From positions 1 through 45,436 of the forward strand of contig JBGCEF010000026.1 in the NCBI GenBank assembly GCA_045106175.1: a DNA stretch of 45,436 bases, read 5' to 3'. The notes beneath the pieces were generated by a model. It was not told where the DNA came from, did not search any database, and saw only the letters and a program-made list of their open reading frames with translations. The stretch comes from TMED27 sp045106175 (GTDB taxonomy: Bacteria > Pseudomonadota > Alphaproteobacteria > Micavibrionales > Micavibrionaceae). The position numbers and the translations under genes were made by a program. Positions 1 to 8,353 of the stretch are shown here, piece after piece (within the stretch, counting starts at the first letter, position 1; each line of letters begins with the position of its first letter).

Positions 1-2
1 CC

Positions 3-2216
3 CTAACTCACCTGTTCCACAAAACTATCCATTACACGTTTTTGCCCCGACTTCTCAAAGGCAATATCAAGCTTATGCCCATCAATATGAACAATCTTGC
101 CATAACCAAACTTATCATGAAAAATCCGATCGCCGCGGGCGAATATCGTTCCACTCTCGCTTCGCACTTTACGCTCACGCGCAACGCGCGCTTGTACCTT
201 AGGCGCAAATCCTGAACTATCCCAATGGCTTGAACGCCCCGAACCTGCTAGCCCAATATCAGACGACACCTCAACAAAATCTTTTGGCAATTCATCAACA
301 AATCGCGATGGTATCGCATTCACCCATGATCCATACATCCGCCGATTGGCCACAAATGAAATATACGCGCGTTTCTTTGCACGCGTAATACCAACATAGG
401 CCAAACGCCGTTCTTCTTCTAAACCCTTTATACCTGTCTCATCCATGGATCGCTGAGAAGGAAATAATCCTTCCTCCCATCCTGGCAAGAAAACAGCGTC
501 AAATTCTAACCCTTTGGCACCATGCAAAGTCATAATAGTGGCATACTCACCGCCCGATTGGTCCTGATTCTCCAATACCAGTGCGACATGCTCTAAAAAC
601 TCAGGCAAGCTCTCATAATCTTGGATCCCTGACACTAATTCTTTTAAATTCTCCAACCGGCCAGGTGCTTCAGGCGTTTTATCATCCTTCCACATCTGCA
701 TATAACCAGATTGTTCCAAAATCATCCCGGCAAGCTGAGCATGGTCCATATTATCAACCAAAGTCCGCCAACGATCAAAATCATCCAATAATTTCATCAA
801 AGTCGTTTTGACTTTGGGCCGCAACTCATCTGTCTGCGTTAGATCCATAATTGAATTATAAAGATTAATGCCATGATTACGCCCATACGCATATAATGTC
901 TGCAAGGTTGCATCACCAAGACCGCGCTTCGGCTTATTCATGATCCGCTCTAACGCCAAATCATCTGCCGGCTGAACAACAACACGCAGATACGCCAAAG
1001 CATCACGAATTTCCATCCGCTCATAAAATCGCGGACCACCCAAAACTTTATACGGCAAACCCAGCTTAATAAAACGTTCTTCAAATTCTCGCGTTTGAAA
1101 ACCTGCACGCACCAAAACCGCAACGCTATTCAATGATTGCCCTTTACGCTGAAGCTGCTCAATCTCTTCACCAATCCAACGCGCTTCTGCTTCACCATCC
1201 CAAAGCCCACGCACTTGAATCTTTTCACCATCACCCGCATCGGACCATAACTCTTTACCCAAGCGCCCATCATTATTTTCTATCACTGCATGCGCGGCTT
1301 TAAGGATGTTATTTGTCGAACGATAATTCTGCTCAAGGCGAATAATGCTCGCCCCTTCAAAATCTTTCTCAAATTTTAAAATATTGCCGACCTCGGCTCC
1401 GCGCCATCCATAAATCGATTGGTCATCATCCCCAACGCAACAAATATTCGAAGATCCCTGCGCCAAAAGTCTCAGCCACAAATATTGTGAAACATTGGTA
1501 TCTTGATATTCATCAACCATAATATATTGAAAGCGCCTATGATAATCATCCAATACATCTTTATTGGCCGGATCTCTCAAAATCGTAATCATATGAAGAA
1601 GCAAATCACCAAAATCACACGCATTAATTGCCTTCATCCGCGCTTGATAAATCTGATAAAGCGTTTGCAATTTACCGCCCGCGACATCGCCAACATCATC
1701 TAGTGAAACCTGATCCGGGTTAAGCCCGCGATCTTTCCAACGATCTATATAACCAATCATGGCTTTGGGTGCCCATTTCTTGGTGTCGATATTATTCACT
1801 TCCATGATCTGCTTCAAAAGCCGCACCTGATCATCCGGATCAAGGATGGTAAAATTTGAACCAAGCCCGACAAGGTCCGCATGCCGTCGTAACATACGCG
1901 CCGCCAATGAATGGAAAGTCCCAAGCCACCAACCTTCAACAGGCATACCACCCATAAGACCAGAAACACGTTCTTTCATTTCCTGCGCCGCTTTATTGGT
2001 AAAGGTCACCGCCAATATTTGTGACGGATAAGCCCGTCCCGTATTTAATAAATGCGTTAATCGCGTTGTTAAAACCCGCGTTTTACCAGTTCCCGCCCCC
2101 GCCAAAACAAGAACAGGACCATCAAGCGTTTCAATCGCTTCACGTTGCGGTTCATTAAGACCATTAAGATAGGAAGGCTGGTTATCTTCAGAAATCATAT
2201 TACTCTGCATATTCAT
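3..2216 (-). CDS. pcrA: UvrD/PcrA-type superfamily 1A DNA helicase
   Basis: ATP-dependent 3'-5' DNA helicase of the UvrD/PcrA/Rep family, acting in the cytoplasm in excision repair and in clearing proteins or stalled intermediates from DNA. Visible motifs, in order: Walker A AGAGTGKT at residues 39-46, the Walker B/DExx motif VDEYQDT near 235, GDDDQSIYGWRGAE just after it, QNYRST, then late motifs TLHGAKGLEFD and YVGITRAK. The last ~45 residues (GDRIFHDKFGYGKI onward) match the Tudor-like C-terminal domain of PcrA/UvrD that contacts RNA polymerase. The 737 aa length is normal and the gene is complete; its TAG stop is at 3-5, at the window edge. Met1, Met3 and Met7 are all possible starts and none has a strong Shine-Dalgarno sequence. 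The exact paralogue name (uvrD or pcrA) is uncertain. Confidence 0.95.
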   Translation of the reverse strand: MNMQSNMISEDNQPSYLNGLNEPQREAIETLDGPVLVLAGAGTGKTRVLTTRLTHLLNTGRAYPSQILAVTFTNKAAQEMKERVSGLMGGMPVEGWWLGTFHSLAARMLRRHADLVGLGSNFTILDPDDQVRLLKQIMEVNNIDTKKWAPKAMIGYIDRWKDRGLNPDQVSLDDVGDVAGGKLQTLYQIYQARMKAINACDFGDLLLHMITILRDPANKDVLDDYHRRFQYIMVDEYQDTNVSQYLWLRLLAQGSSNICCVGDDDQSIYGWRGAEVGNILKFEKDFEGASIIRLEQNYRSTNNILKAAHAVIENNDGRLGKELWSDAGDGEKIQVRGLWDGEAEARWIGEEIEQLQRKGQSLNSVAVLVRAGFQTREFEERFIKLGLPYKVLGGPRFYERMEIRDALAYLRVVVQPADDLALERIMNKPKRGLGDATLQTLYAYGRNHGINLYNSIMDLTQTDELRPKVKTTLMKLLDDFDRWRTLVDNMDHAQLAGMILEQSGYMQMWKDDKTPEAPGRLENLKELVSGIQDYESLPEFLEHVALVLENQDQSGGEYATIMTLHGAKGLEFDAVFLPGWEEGLFPSQRSMDETGIKGLEEERRLAYVGITRAKKRAYISFVANRRMYGSWVNAIPSRFVDELPKDFVEVSSDIGLAGSGRSSHWDSSGFAPKVQARVARERKVRSESGTIFARGDRIFHDKFGYGKIVHIDGHKLDIAFEKSGQKRVMDSFVEQVS

Positions 2217-2273
2217 AAAGCTAAGACTTTACACCACATAAGCAAGCAGTTTTATAAAGGAACGCAAAATGTT

Positions 2274-3323
2274 CTAAGCTTTTTTTGTCGCTGCTTTTCT
2301 TGCTGCAGAAATCTGATTACGACCATTATGCTTAGCCGTATAAAGCGCAGAGTCTGCACGTTCAATCAAATCATCAACACTCTCCGGTGTTGCAAACTCG
2401 GCCGCTCCTCCCGATAAGGTAATACGACCCAATTTTGTTCCACTTGCGCGGTTAACAATTTCTTTAGAAGCAACCGCTTTACGAAGATAATCACCAACCT
2501 TAATCGCACCTTGCAAATCCGTCTCTGGCAAAATAACAGAAAACTCTTCCCCGCCATATCGCGCAACAACATCACGACCTTTAACACCATCAAACAAGGT
2601 TTTTGCAACCAACCTCAAAACTTGATCGCCCACCTGATGCCCATAATTGTCATTAAAACTTTTAAAGTGATCAATATCCATCATGATCAATGAAAATGAC
2701 TTACCAGACTCTTCGGATTCCTCACGGATACGCATGATCTCCGCATCAAATGCTTTACGATTTGAAAGATTTGTTAAGCCATCGGTCAACGCTTCTTTCT
2801 TAACCATCTCAAGGTCACGCTGCAATTCCATCATCACTTCGGTTGATTTGTTAAGCTCTTTTTCAAGCAACTCATTCTTTTCGACCATATTCTGAGTATT
2901 ATGCATAACATCAGAAATAACGCTTCGCGCATCTTCTATATCTAAATTTTCATCGGACAATTTTTCACTGACATTTGATAACGCATTACTGTAATTAGAT
3001 GTCGCATTCTTAACAGAAACAACAGCGCCACCAACAGTCTTTATTGTCTCTGTAATCTTACTTCCGGCTTTTTTAACACGCTCATTTTGCGTAGTTTCAC
3101 TCAAAAACCTCTGATGCAATTCCTGACATCTCTCTTGTGTGATTTTTTGCTGGCTGCTTTCTAAAATATCAATCGCACGCACAACTTCAGGATTCAAAGA
3201 TCCATAATAAACATACCATAACTCAAAAAGATGCGGCGTCGGCGCCAAGCCCTCTTTTTCAATACGCGCAAGGGCATCCGAGGCAATCTCGCTTGATTTC
3301 TCTATATTTTGATTATAATGCAC
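2274..3323 (-). CDS. GGDEF-domain diguanylate cyclase
   Basis: Predicted to make cyclic di-GMP from two GTP. The C-terminal GGDEF domain spans about residues 178-345, with an intact active-site loop GGEEF at 257-261 and an upstream DxDxFKxxND segment. The allosteric I-site normally reads RxxD five residues before the loop; here it is KGRD (248-251), so the Arg is replaced by Lys and product inhibition may be weak. The N-terminal ~120 residues form an unrecognised helical region that starts with a Trp/Tyr-rich patch (FELWYVYYG). A heptad-like, probably coiled-coil stretch at about 120-175 follows and could act as a dimerising sensor. No membrane segment is seen, so it is likely cytoplasmic. 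Translation appears to start at a GTG with AGGG about 11 bases upstream; no early ATG is available. Confidence 0.9.
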   Translation of the reverse strand: MHYNQNIEKSSEIASDALARIEKEGLAPTPHLFELWYVYYGSLNPEVVRAIDILESSQQKITQERCQELHQRFLSETTQNERVKKAGSKITETIKTVGGAVVSVKNATSNYSNALSNVSEKLSDENLDIEDARSVISDVMHNTQNMVEKNELLEKELNKSTEVMMELQRDLEMVKKEALTDGLTNLSNRKAFDAEIMRIREESEESGKSFSLIMMDIDHFKSFNDNYGHQVGDQVLRLVAKTLFDGVKGRDVVARYGGEEFSVILPETDLQGAIKVGDYLRKAVASKEIVNRASGTKLGRITLSGGAAEFATPESVDDLIERADSALYTAKHNGRNQISAARKAATKKA

Positions 3324-3416
3324 GTATCAAAGTTACCCTAAATTTAAAATCATTGTAACAATCTACAACTATAAGAAAAAGTATAATTAATTCTAGTCTT
3401 AAATTTTACACTAAAA

Positions 3417-3959
3417 TTATGAGAGATATTGCCTAAAATCCTCAAAGCCATCACAAACAGTAACCAAGTCTGATAAATCACGATACAAAAATCCATCCTG
3501 TTGTGACTTCTCAAGCATAGCGATCAAATGATTCCAATATTCATTATGATTAAGGATGAATATCGGTTTTGAATGAAGTTCAAGATAACGCCATGTAATA
3601 ATTTCAAAAAATTCAGCCAACGTGCCAATACCACCCGGCAAAACAACAAACGCATCCGATAAATCAGCCATCATCTTCTGCCGCTCTTGCATCGTTTCTG
3701 TTATGTGCAATGTCGTAAGACCCTCATGAGCAACCTCGCGCTCCATCAAACAACGCGGCATAACGCCAACAACTTTGCCATTTTTTTCTAAGACTGCATC
3801 TGCACATGCCCCCATCAAGCCCACATTAGCACCACCATAAACTAGCGCCGCTCCAGATGAGGCGATTAACTGTCCAACAGCGTCAGCCATCGTTATATAG
3901 CCTTCGTCCACACGACTAGACGATGCGCAATAAACACATATATTATGAAATTTTCTCAT
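3417..3959 (-). CDS. LOG-family (TIGR00730-type) nucleoside 5'-monophosphate phosphoribohydrolase
   Basis: Lonely-guy family protein with a Rossmann-like fold. Members cleave the N-glycosidic bond of nucleoside monophosphates, such as AMP or cytokinin ribotides, releasing base and ribose 5-phosphate. The hallmark PGGIGTLAE is at 108-116, preceded by the MQERQKMM segment at 90-97 that takes the place of the usual M..RK motif. The early YGGANVGLMG loop (41-50) binds the phosphate. The 180 aa length is typical of short type I LOG enzymes. The first ATG has no clear ribosome binding site. Many bacterial members are misannotated as lysine decarboxylases; nothing here supports that activity. It stands alone on the minus strand, 93 bases downstream of the divergence from nothing obvious, and the substrate cannot be told from sequence. 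Confidence 0.88.
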   Translation of the reverse strand: MRKFHNICVYCASSSRVDEGYITMADAVGQLIASSGAALVYGGANVGLMGACADAVLEKNGKVVGVMPRCLMEREVAHEGLTTLHITETMQERQKMMADLSDAFVVLPGGIGTLAEFFEIITWRYLELHSKPIFILNHNEYWNHLIAMLEKSQQDGFLYRDLSDLVTVCDGFEDFRQYLS

Positions 3960-4003
3960 AAAACGGGTATAACGGGTCTAAGAACAAATGAAAAGAAAAT
4001 GAA

Positions 4004-5017
4004 TTAAGCCGCAGATGATGTTGGTACGAAAGTGGCTTCTCTTCCAAATTGAGCAGCCATTCCCGCTCTCGCAAGCTCTGCTTCACGTGAAAGTGCAAGA
4101 GCCGTTAAATCTGCATCAGCAGGATTGTCAAAACCAACAGTTTCTAAAACAGACGCCTGCGCAATTAATGCGCCCATCGTTTCTTGCGCACAATCAGCAG
4201 CACATTCAGGGTCGAACGTTTCTGCATCAAGCTCCAAATCTTGAGCAGCAGCAACAGCCAAATGATTATCATCAACCGCATCAAGATCAGCAATAATAGC
4301 GTCTAAATCTACAACTTCTTGCAAATCTTCAAAATTTGTATCTAAAAGCTCAAGGATATCATCCCCAGTGCAACCAGCCAGATTAAAACTAGCATTTGAA
4401 AAATCGGCTGGTACTGGCTCTACAAAAACTTGCATAATATCGCCTGATTGAGCAGCCGTAGGATTACCATTAATACGAGCTGCTACTTCATCGGCTAATC
4501 GCTTTACTTCCTCTTGGCCCAAATCATTACGATTAAGCTCACCTAGCGCGCCTGCACCTGATGTTAAATGCGTAGCCATTGATCCCATACCAGTTGCATC
4601 TAATGCTAAACCACCAATATCTGCGGTAATACAGGCTCTTCCGAATGTTGCATCAACTGAACCTGCTTCCAAACCCACCGAAGGAGCGGTATCTCTTGCT
4701 AATTCTACAGCAAAACCTACCGCTTCTTGATGCGCCGCTTCCACACCACCGCGGACCTGCATCACTTCATTTCTACTTGACGATGCCGCCTGTTGAACTT
4801 GTCCCAAATCACCAGCAGTAGAAGGATTACTCGCGTCACGCATCATGGCAGATGTATCAACGTTTGGCGGCGTTACGCTAATACCTACTCTTTGAAGTAA
4901 TGTTGCATTTTCGGAGGGAACATGGGAGGTCACACTGCTTGTCGCAGTGGAAAACGCGCTTCCAAAAGCATTAGAAGCCGCTTCTAAATTAGCTTTGTAT
5001 CCAAAATCTTGGACCAC
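4004..5017 (-). CDS. Unknown Ala/Asp-rich protein, 337 aa
   Basis: I do not recognise this family. The protein is rich in Ala, Asp, Glu, Ser and Thr, and very poor in Lys and aromatic residues. It has no signal peptide, lipobox or convincing membrane helix. The first ~60 residues are Ser/Thr/Ala-rich (AFGSAFSTATSSVTSHV). The middle contains DATGMGSMATHLTSGAGALGELNRNDLG, given here only as a description of its Gly/Ala-rich character. An acidic segment near 225-260 (LDAIIADLDAVDDNHL) follows, with a few Cys residues (ECAADCAQE) after it. The start is a GTG with AAGGG about 8 bases upstream. A perfect TTAA-N7-TTAA palindrome lies 63 bases upstream, suggesting CtrA control. The composition resembles secreted or structural proteins, but no export signal is visible. 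A protein-coding gene is likely; its function is unknown. Confidence 0.7.
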   Translation of the reverse strand: MVQDFGYKANLEAASNAFGSAFSTATSSVTSHVPSENATLLQRVGISVTPPNVDTSAMMRDASNPSTAGDLGQVQQAASSSRNEVMQVRGGVEAAHQEAVGFAVELARDTAPSVGLEAGSVDATFGRACITADIGGLALDATGMGSMATHLTSGAGALGELNRNDLGQEEVKRLADEVAARINGNPTAAQSGDIMQVFVEPVPADFSNASFNLAGCTGDDILELLDTNFEDLQEVVDLDAIIADLDAVDDNHLAVAAAQDLELDAETFDPECAADCAQETMGALIAQASVLETVGFDNPADADLTALALSREAELARAGMAAQFGREATFVPTSSAA

Positions 5018-5079
5018 AACAACACACCCTTACTCAAATTTTTATTCTTTTTATCTGTATTTAGTGTAGGTGGAATTTA

Positions 5080-5094
5080 TTAAGATTATCTTAA
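5080..5094. promoter_or_regulatory. CtrA-type box (TTAA-N7-TTAA)
   Basis: The 15-mer TTAAGATTATCTTAA is a perfect TTAA-N7-TTAA match to the alphaproteobacterial CtrA recognition sequence and is also an exact palindrome. It lies in the 214-base gap between comM and the unknown Ala-rich gene, 63 bases upstream of that gene's GTG start. A second palindrome, AAGCATGCTT, is at 5130-5139. I infer cell-cycle or motility-type regulation of the downstream gene; no ctrA gene is in the window. Confidence 0.5.
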
Positions 5095-5231
5095 AACTGA
5101 AGGTTAAAATGACTATTTTTCAGGCATTTAAGCATGCTTTTTGGATGAATATAGTGTATTTAGTTAAATTTTTATGTAAAATAATTAGCTAAACGATTGA
5201 TATGGCATCACTTTTGAAAACAGCGCAAAAA

Positions 5232-6740
5232 TCACTGAAAATGAGCAACGCGCTTATAACTTAACGCCTCTGCAACGTGGAATTTAGTCAAATCATCAAC
5301 ATGACCTGATAAATCGGCAATCGTACGCGCAACCCTTAAAACGCGATAATAACTCCGCGCAGATAGCTTTGCTGCCTCTGCCGCTTGATCAAGCAAAGCT
5401 TTAGCCTCAGAATTCAACGGTGCAATTTCCGTCAAAATTGGCCCATTCGCATGCGCATTAATACCAAAATCACCATAACGTTTATTTTGAATCTGACGCG
5501 CTCGCAAAATACGCTTGGCTACCACATCTGAACTCTCACCACGCGGAGCGTTCAAATCAGAAATCTCAACCCGCGGCACATCAACATGCAAATCAATGCG
5601 ATCCATCATCGGGCCTGAAATCTTCGCTTGATAATCACGCGCACATTTTTCTGGATTTTTACAACCAATATCCGGATCATTCCCATATCCGCATCGACAT
5701 GGATTCATAGCTGCAATGAATTGAAATTGCGCTGGATATTTAACATGGTTATTCGCCCTTGCAATCAAAACATCCCCTGTTTCGATTGGTTGACGTAATG
5801 CCTCCAAACTAGAACGTGAAAATTCAGGCAATTCATCCAAAAATAAAACACCATGATGCGCCATACTCACCTCACCGGGCTTAACTTTATGCCCACCACC
5901 AATAAGAGCCGGCAAAGACGCCGAATGGTGCGGATCACGAAATGGCCGTGATTGTAACAATCCACCTTCCGGCAGGCTCCCAGCCAAAGAATGAATCATA
6001 GAAACTTCTAAAGCTTCTCGCGGTGATAAGGGCGGCAATATCCCTGGTAATGTTGACGCCAACATCGATTTACCCGATCCAGGCGATCCAACCATCAACA
6101 TATTATGCCCACCAGCCGCCGCAATCTCTAATGCTCGTTTAGCAGTTTCTTGCCCCTTTACATCCGCAATATCAGGCGCAACACGGCCATCCGCATGGGC
6201 GCTAAGCTTTGCTTCTGGCCGCCCCATAACCTGCGTACCCTTAATATGATTAATCAGCTGCAACAGATCCGCAGGCGCCAAAATATCCAGATCTCCTGCC
6301 CAAGCCGCTTCACCGCCACATGCCTTAGGACAAATCAATTTATTATCATTCGCATTTGCATGAATAGCCGCAGGCAATATGCCAGCCACGGCACGTATAG
6401 ATGCATCTAAAGATAATTCGCCAAGCACAAGACACTCTTCAAGCTCGGCACGCGGAATAACATCCATAGCCGCCAAAAGCCCCAACGCAATAGGTAAATC
6501 GAAATGAGAACCCTCTTTAGAAACATCGGCAGGCGCCAAATTAACGGTTAAACGTTTTGGCGGCAAAGATAAGCCCAACGCATGAAGCGCAGACCGCACA
6601 CGCTCTTTACTCTCTGCAACTGCCTTATCAGGCAAACCCACAATCGTAAAAGCAGGCAATCCATTCGCAATTTGCACCTGCACATCCACGGGACGGACTT
6701 CCACCCCCTGAAATGCAACCGTATTAACACGTGCAACCAT
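5232..6740 (-). CDS. comM: YifB/ComM-family Mg-chelatase-like AAA+ ATPase
   Basis: Member of the ComM/YifB family. In naturally transformable Gram-negative bacteria ComM is a hexameric helicase that promotes branch migration during integration of incoming DNA. The order is an N-terminal Lon-protease-like fold (about 1-170), a central MCM/Mg-chelatase-type AAA+ module with Walker A GSPGSGKS at 218-225, and a C-terminal Mg-chelatase_C domain. A Cys cluster in the AAA+ insert (CRCGYG, then C..PEKCARDY) is typical of the family. I chose the ATG at 6740 (502 aa) because GGAG lies about 10 bases upstream and MVARV is the family's usual N-terminus; an upstream start would add 18 atypical residues. 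The gene also occurs in many species not known to be competent, so competence is not implied. Confidence 0.93.
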   Translation of the reverse strand: MVARVNTVAFQGVEVRPVDVQVQIANGLPAFTIVGLPDKAVAESKERVRSALHALGLSLPPKRLTVNLAPADVSKEGSHFDLPIALGLLAAMDVIPRAELEECLVLGELSLDASIRAVAGILPAAIHANANDNKLICPKACGGEAAWAGDLDILAPADLLQLINHIKGTQVMGRPEAKLSAHADGRVAPDIADVKGQETAKRALEIAAAGGHNMLMVGSPGSGKSMLASTLPGILPPLSPREALEVSMIHSLAGSLPEGGLLQSRPFRDPHHSASLPALIGGGHKVKPGEVSMAHHGVLFLDELPEFSRSSLEALRQPIETGDVLIARANNHVKYPAQFQFIAAMNPCRCGYGNDPDIGCKNPEKCARDYQAKISGPMMDRIDLHVDVPRVEISDLNAPRGESSDVVAKRILRARQIQNKRYGDFGINAHANGPILTEIAPLNSEAKALLDQAAEAAKLSARSYYRVLRVARTIADLSGHVDDLTKFHVAEALSYKRVAHFQ

Positions 6741-7018
6741 GGCTCTTATCTCCAAATTCACAACAACTATCGCATGAGAACAAAACAGAAACAAGCAATA
6801 AAAAATAATCCCACTGAATATTCAAAATTAACGACTGTTATCAAAAAGACACCCTTATCCACATTTTTTCAAAATATCTAATACACTGAAAAACAATAGT
6901 TTTTAAGATCAATATAAAAAAACATGCCTTTGTTAAGAAAGTGTTTACCTTTCCTGTTTACTAAAGGGGGTAAGACAAGAAAACAAAAGAGATTTTGAAA
7001 AGCAAAAGGAATAAAAAA
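6741..7018. promoter_or_regulatory. AT-rich divergent intergenic region with a DnaA box
   Basis: This 278-base gap separates comM (minus) from the unknown gene at 7019 (plus). It is strongly AT-rich. A perfect DnaA-box 9-mer TTATCCACA occurs at 6855-6863. A near CtrA half-match, TTAA-N7-TTTA, is at 6933-6947, and the heptamer TGTTTAC is repeated at 6942-6948 and 6955-6961, 13 bases apart. No ORF or tRNA is seen. One DnaA box is not an origin; local DnaA control or chance are both possible. Confidence 0.45.
6855..6863 (+). promoter_or_regulatory. DnaA box (TTATCCACA)
   Basis: Exact match to the high-affinity DnaA 9-mer, on the plus strand in a non-coding AT-rich gap. It is the only perfect copy that I noticed in the window; TTATCCACC in the start of mnmG is one base off. 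Confidence 0.4.
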
Positions 7019-7654
7019 ATGTTGAGTGATATGACCATAATGAAAGACCAAGACATTGCAAGAATTGCGAACCGTCTACAGGTACCATTAATCATTGGCG
7101 ACATCATAAACGGCGAAGGCGCATTAACGGACGATATTAAAATGGGCCTACATGAAGTTTTAAGTGACGATCAACCAGATAGCGCACTTCTCTCAATCGC
7201 ATTAAGCGCACGCGCAATCGCATCAAATTTCCAAGGTAAAGCAAGCATCTTTGACATGTTAAGTTTCGAATGTGAACGCGTTATCGCAGAATACGGAATG
7301 ATGTGGCTTAGAAACGCACAAGCCAAAACATTAGACGACAATACCGTCTTCGAAACACTTGTTCACATACCCGAAGACTTAGAATGCCTCTCTGAACTTT
7401 TGGAATTTGCAAAACGCATCTTCGATCATACAAATCAAGAAGCCGCCGATCTTTGCAGCATTTTGATCACGCAATCACAAGCACAAAGCCTCATTGCACA
7501 AACATTCTTAGAAAGCATGAATTATGGCGCACAAGAGCCATGGAAAATATACGAAGATGAAAATATGGATGTAAGTACACTCGTTGCTGCAGAACAAACA
7601 GCGCAACCATTTTATACCGATAACGTTATCGAATTTCCAAAAACAATGAATTAA
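7019..7654 (+). CDS. Unknown soluble protein, 211 aa
   Basis: Unrecognised protein, apparently cytoplasmic and largely helical, with no signal peptide or membrane segment. The ATG at 7019 is preferred over a TTG eight codons upstream, because AAAAGGA ends 8 bases before it. The sequence is acidic overall and ends in a Tyr/Phe/Pro-containing tail (VIEFPKTMN). Central helices around residues 60-160 contain several Cys residues (FECERV, DLECL, DLCSI) that could be structural. The stop overlaps the stop of the convergent hinT gene in a shared TTAA. The upstream region carries the DnaA box and the repeated TGTTTAC motif, so expression may be cell-cycle or stress linked, but this is inference only. 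Confidence 0.75.
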   Translation: MLSDMTIMKDQDIARIANRLQVPLIIGDIINGEGALTDDIKMGLHEVLSDDQPDSALLSIALSARAIASNFQGKASIFDMLSFECERVIAEYGMMWLRNAQAKTLDDNTVFETLVHIPEDLECLSELLEFAKRIFDHTNQEAADLCSILITQSQAQSLIAQTFLESMNYGAQEPWKIYEDENMDVSTLVAAEQTAQPFYTDNVIEFPKTMN

Positions 7655-8010
7655 CCAGCAAGCATCGGTGTCAATTTTTCACCGCCTAAGATATGCGCAT
7701 GAAAATGTGGAACTTCTTGACCACCATGCGCACCAGTATTGGCAATCACGCGGTAACCATCCTTAGATAACCCTGCATCAGCTGCAATCTTCGCAATCGC
7801 ACGATAAAACGCAGTAATCTCATCCGGTGTAGCCGTCGCGCCAAAATCATCAATCGATATATAAGCACCCTTTGGAATCACTAGAATATGAACTGGCGCC
7901 TGCGGAGCAATATCAGAAAGCGCATAAACATATTGATCCTCATAAATCGCTGTCGAAGGAATCTCCCCCCGCAAAATCTTCGCAAATATATTTTGATTAT
8001 CGTAGGTCAC
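7651..8010 (-). CDS. hinT: HIT-family nucleotide hydrolase (HinT-like)
   Basis: Histidine-triad protein of the HinT branch, a purine nucleoside phosphoramidase that hydrolyses AMP-lysine-type phosphoramidates. The signature is complete: H102-F-H104-A-H106-I-L, giving HxHxH followed by two hydrophobic residues. The N-terminus (IFAKILRGEIPS) and the ALSDIAPQAPVHILVIPK strand are typical. The length of 119 aa is normal. The gene is last in the hisA-hisF-hisE-hinT run; its start overlaps the hisE stop by 4 bases, which suggests translational coupling. HIT genes directly after hisE are common in related bacteria. Its 3' end overlaps the convergent gene at 7019-7654 by 4 bases, so no separate terminator fits between them. 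Confidence 0.95.
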   Translation of the reverse strand: MTYDNQNIFAKILRGEIPSTAIYEDQYVYALSDIAPQAPVHILVIPKGAYISIDDFGATATPDEITAFYRAIAKIAADAGLSKDGYRVIANTGAHGGQEVPHFHAHILGGEKLTPMLAG

Positions 8011-8351
8011 CGATTGCGCAACGCTTTCTCATCATGCCCGCTAACACCAAACCGTTCTTCCAACACTGCAAAAACCTCATTTGGATTAATATCATGATGC
8101 GATAATAAAACCATCAAATGAAACACAAGGTCCGCAGACTCATTCGTCAACGCTTTACGTATTGATGCATCATCGGCTGATTTCTCTAGCCGAAGCCCTT
8201 CAACAATCGTTTCTTCCGCTTCTTCACGAATTTTTTCAGAAATTTTTGCTGAACCTTTAGTATATAAACTCGCTACATAAGACTCTTCAGCATCAGACAA
8301 TTTCCGGTCCTGCAAAGCAGCATATAGCTTTTCTAAAATATGCGTATTCAT
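8007..8351 (-). CDS. hisE: Phosphoribosyl-ATP pyrophosphatase
   Basis: Second step of histidine biosynthesis: phosphoribosyl-ATP to phosphoribosyl-AMP plus pyrophosphate. It belongs to the all-alpha NTP pyrophosphatase (MazG-like) superfamily. The family core is visible: YVASLYTKGSAKISEKIREE, then the metal-binding EEAEETI and the ADLVFHLMVLL helix with its Asp. The length of 114 aa is typical of the monofunctional enzyme; the HisI domain is not fused and is not in the window. It starts 2 bases after the hisF stop and overlaps hinT by 4 bases, placing it firmly in the operon. Confidence 0.96.
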   Translation of the reverse strand: MNTHILEKLYAALQDRKLSDAEESYVASLYTKGSAKISEKIREEAEETIVEGLRLEKSADDASIRKALTNESADLVFHLMVLLSHHDINPNEVFAVLEERFGVSGHDEKALRNR

Positions 8352-8353
8352 CT

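Noticed and set aside
4079..4094. Possible parS (TGCTTCACGTGAAAGT) in the unknown Ala-rich gene
   Set aside because: Three mismatches to the consensus; likely coincidence around a CACGTG core.
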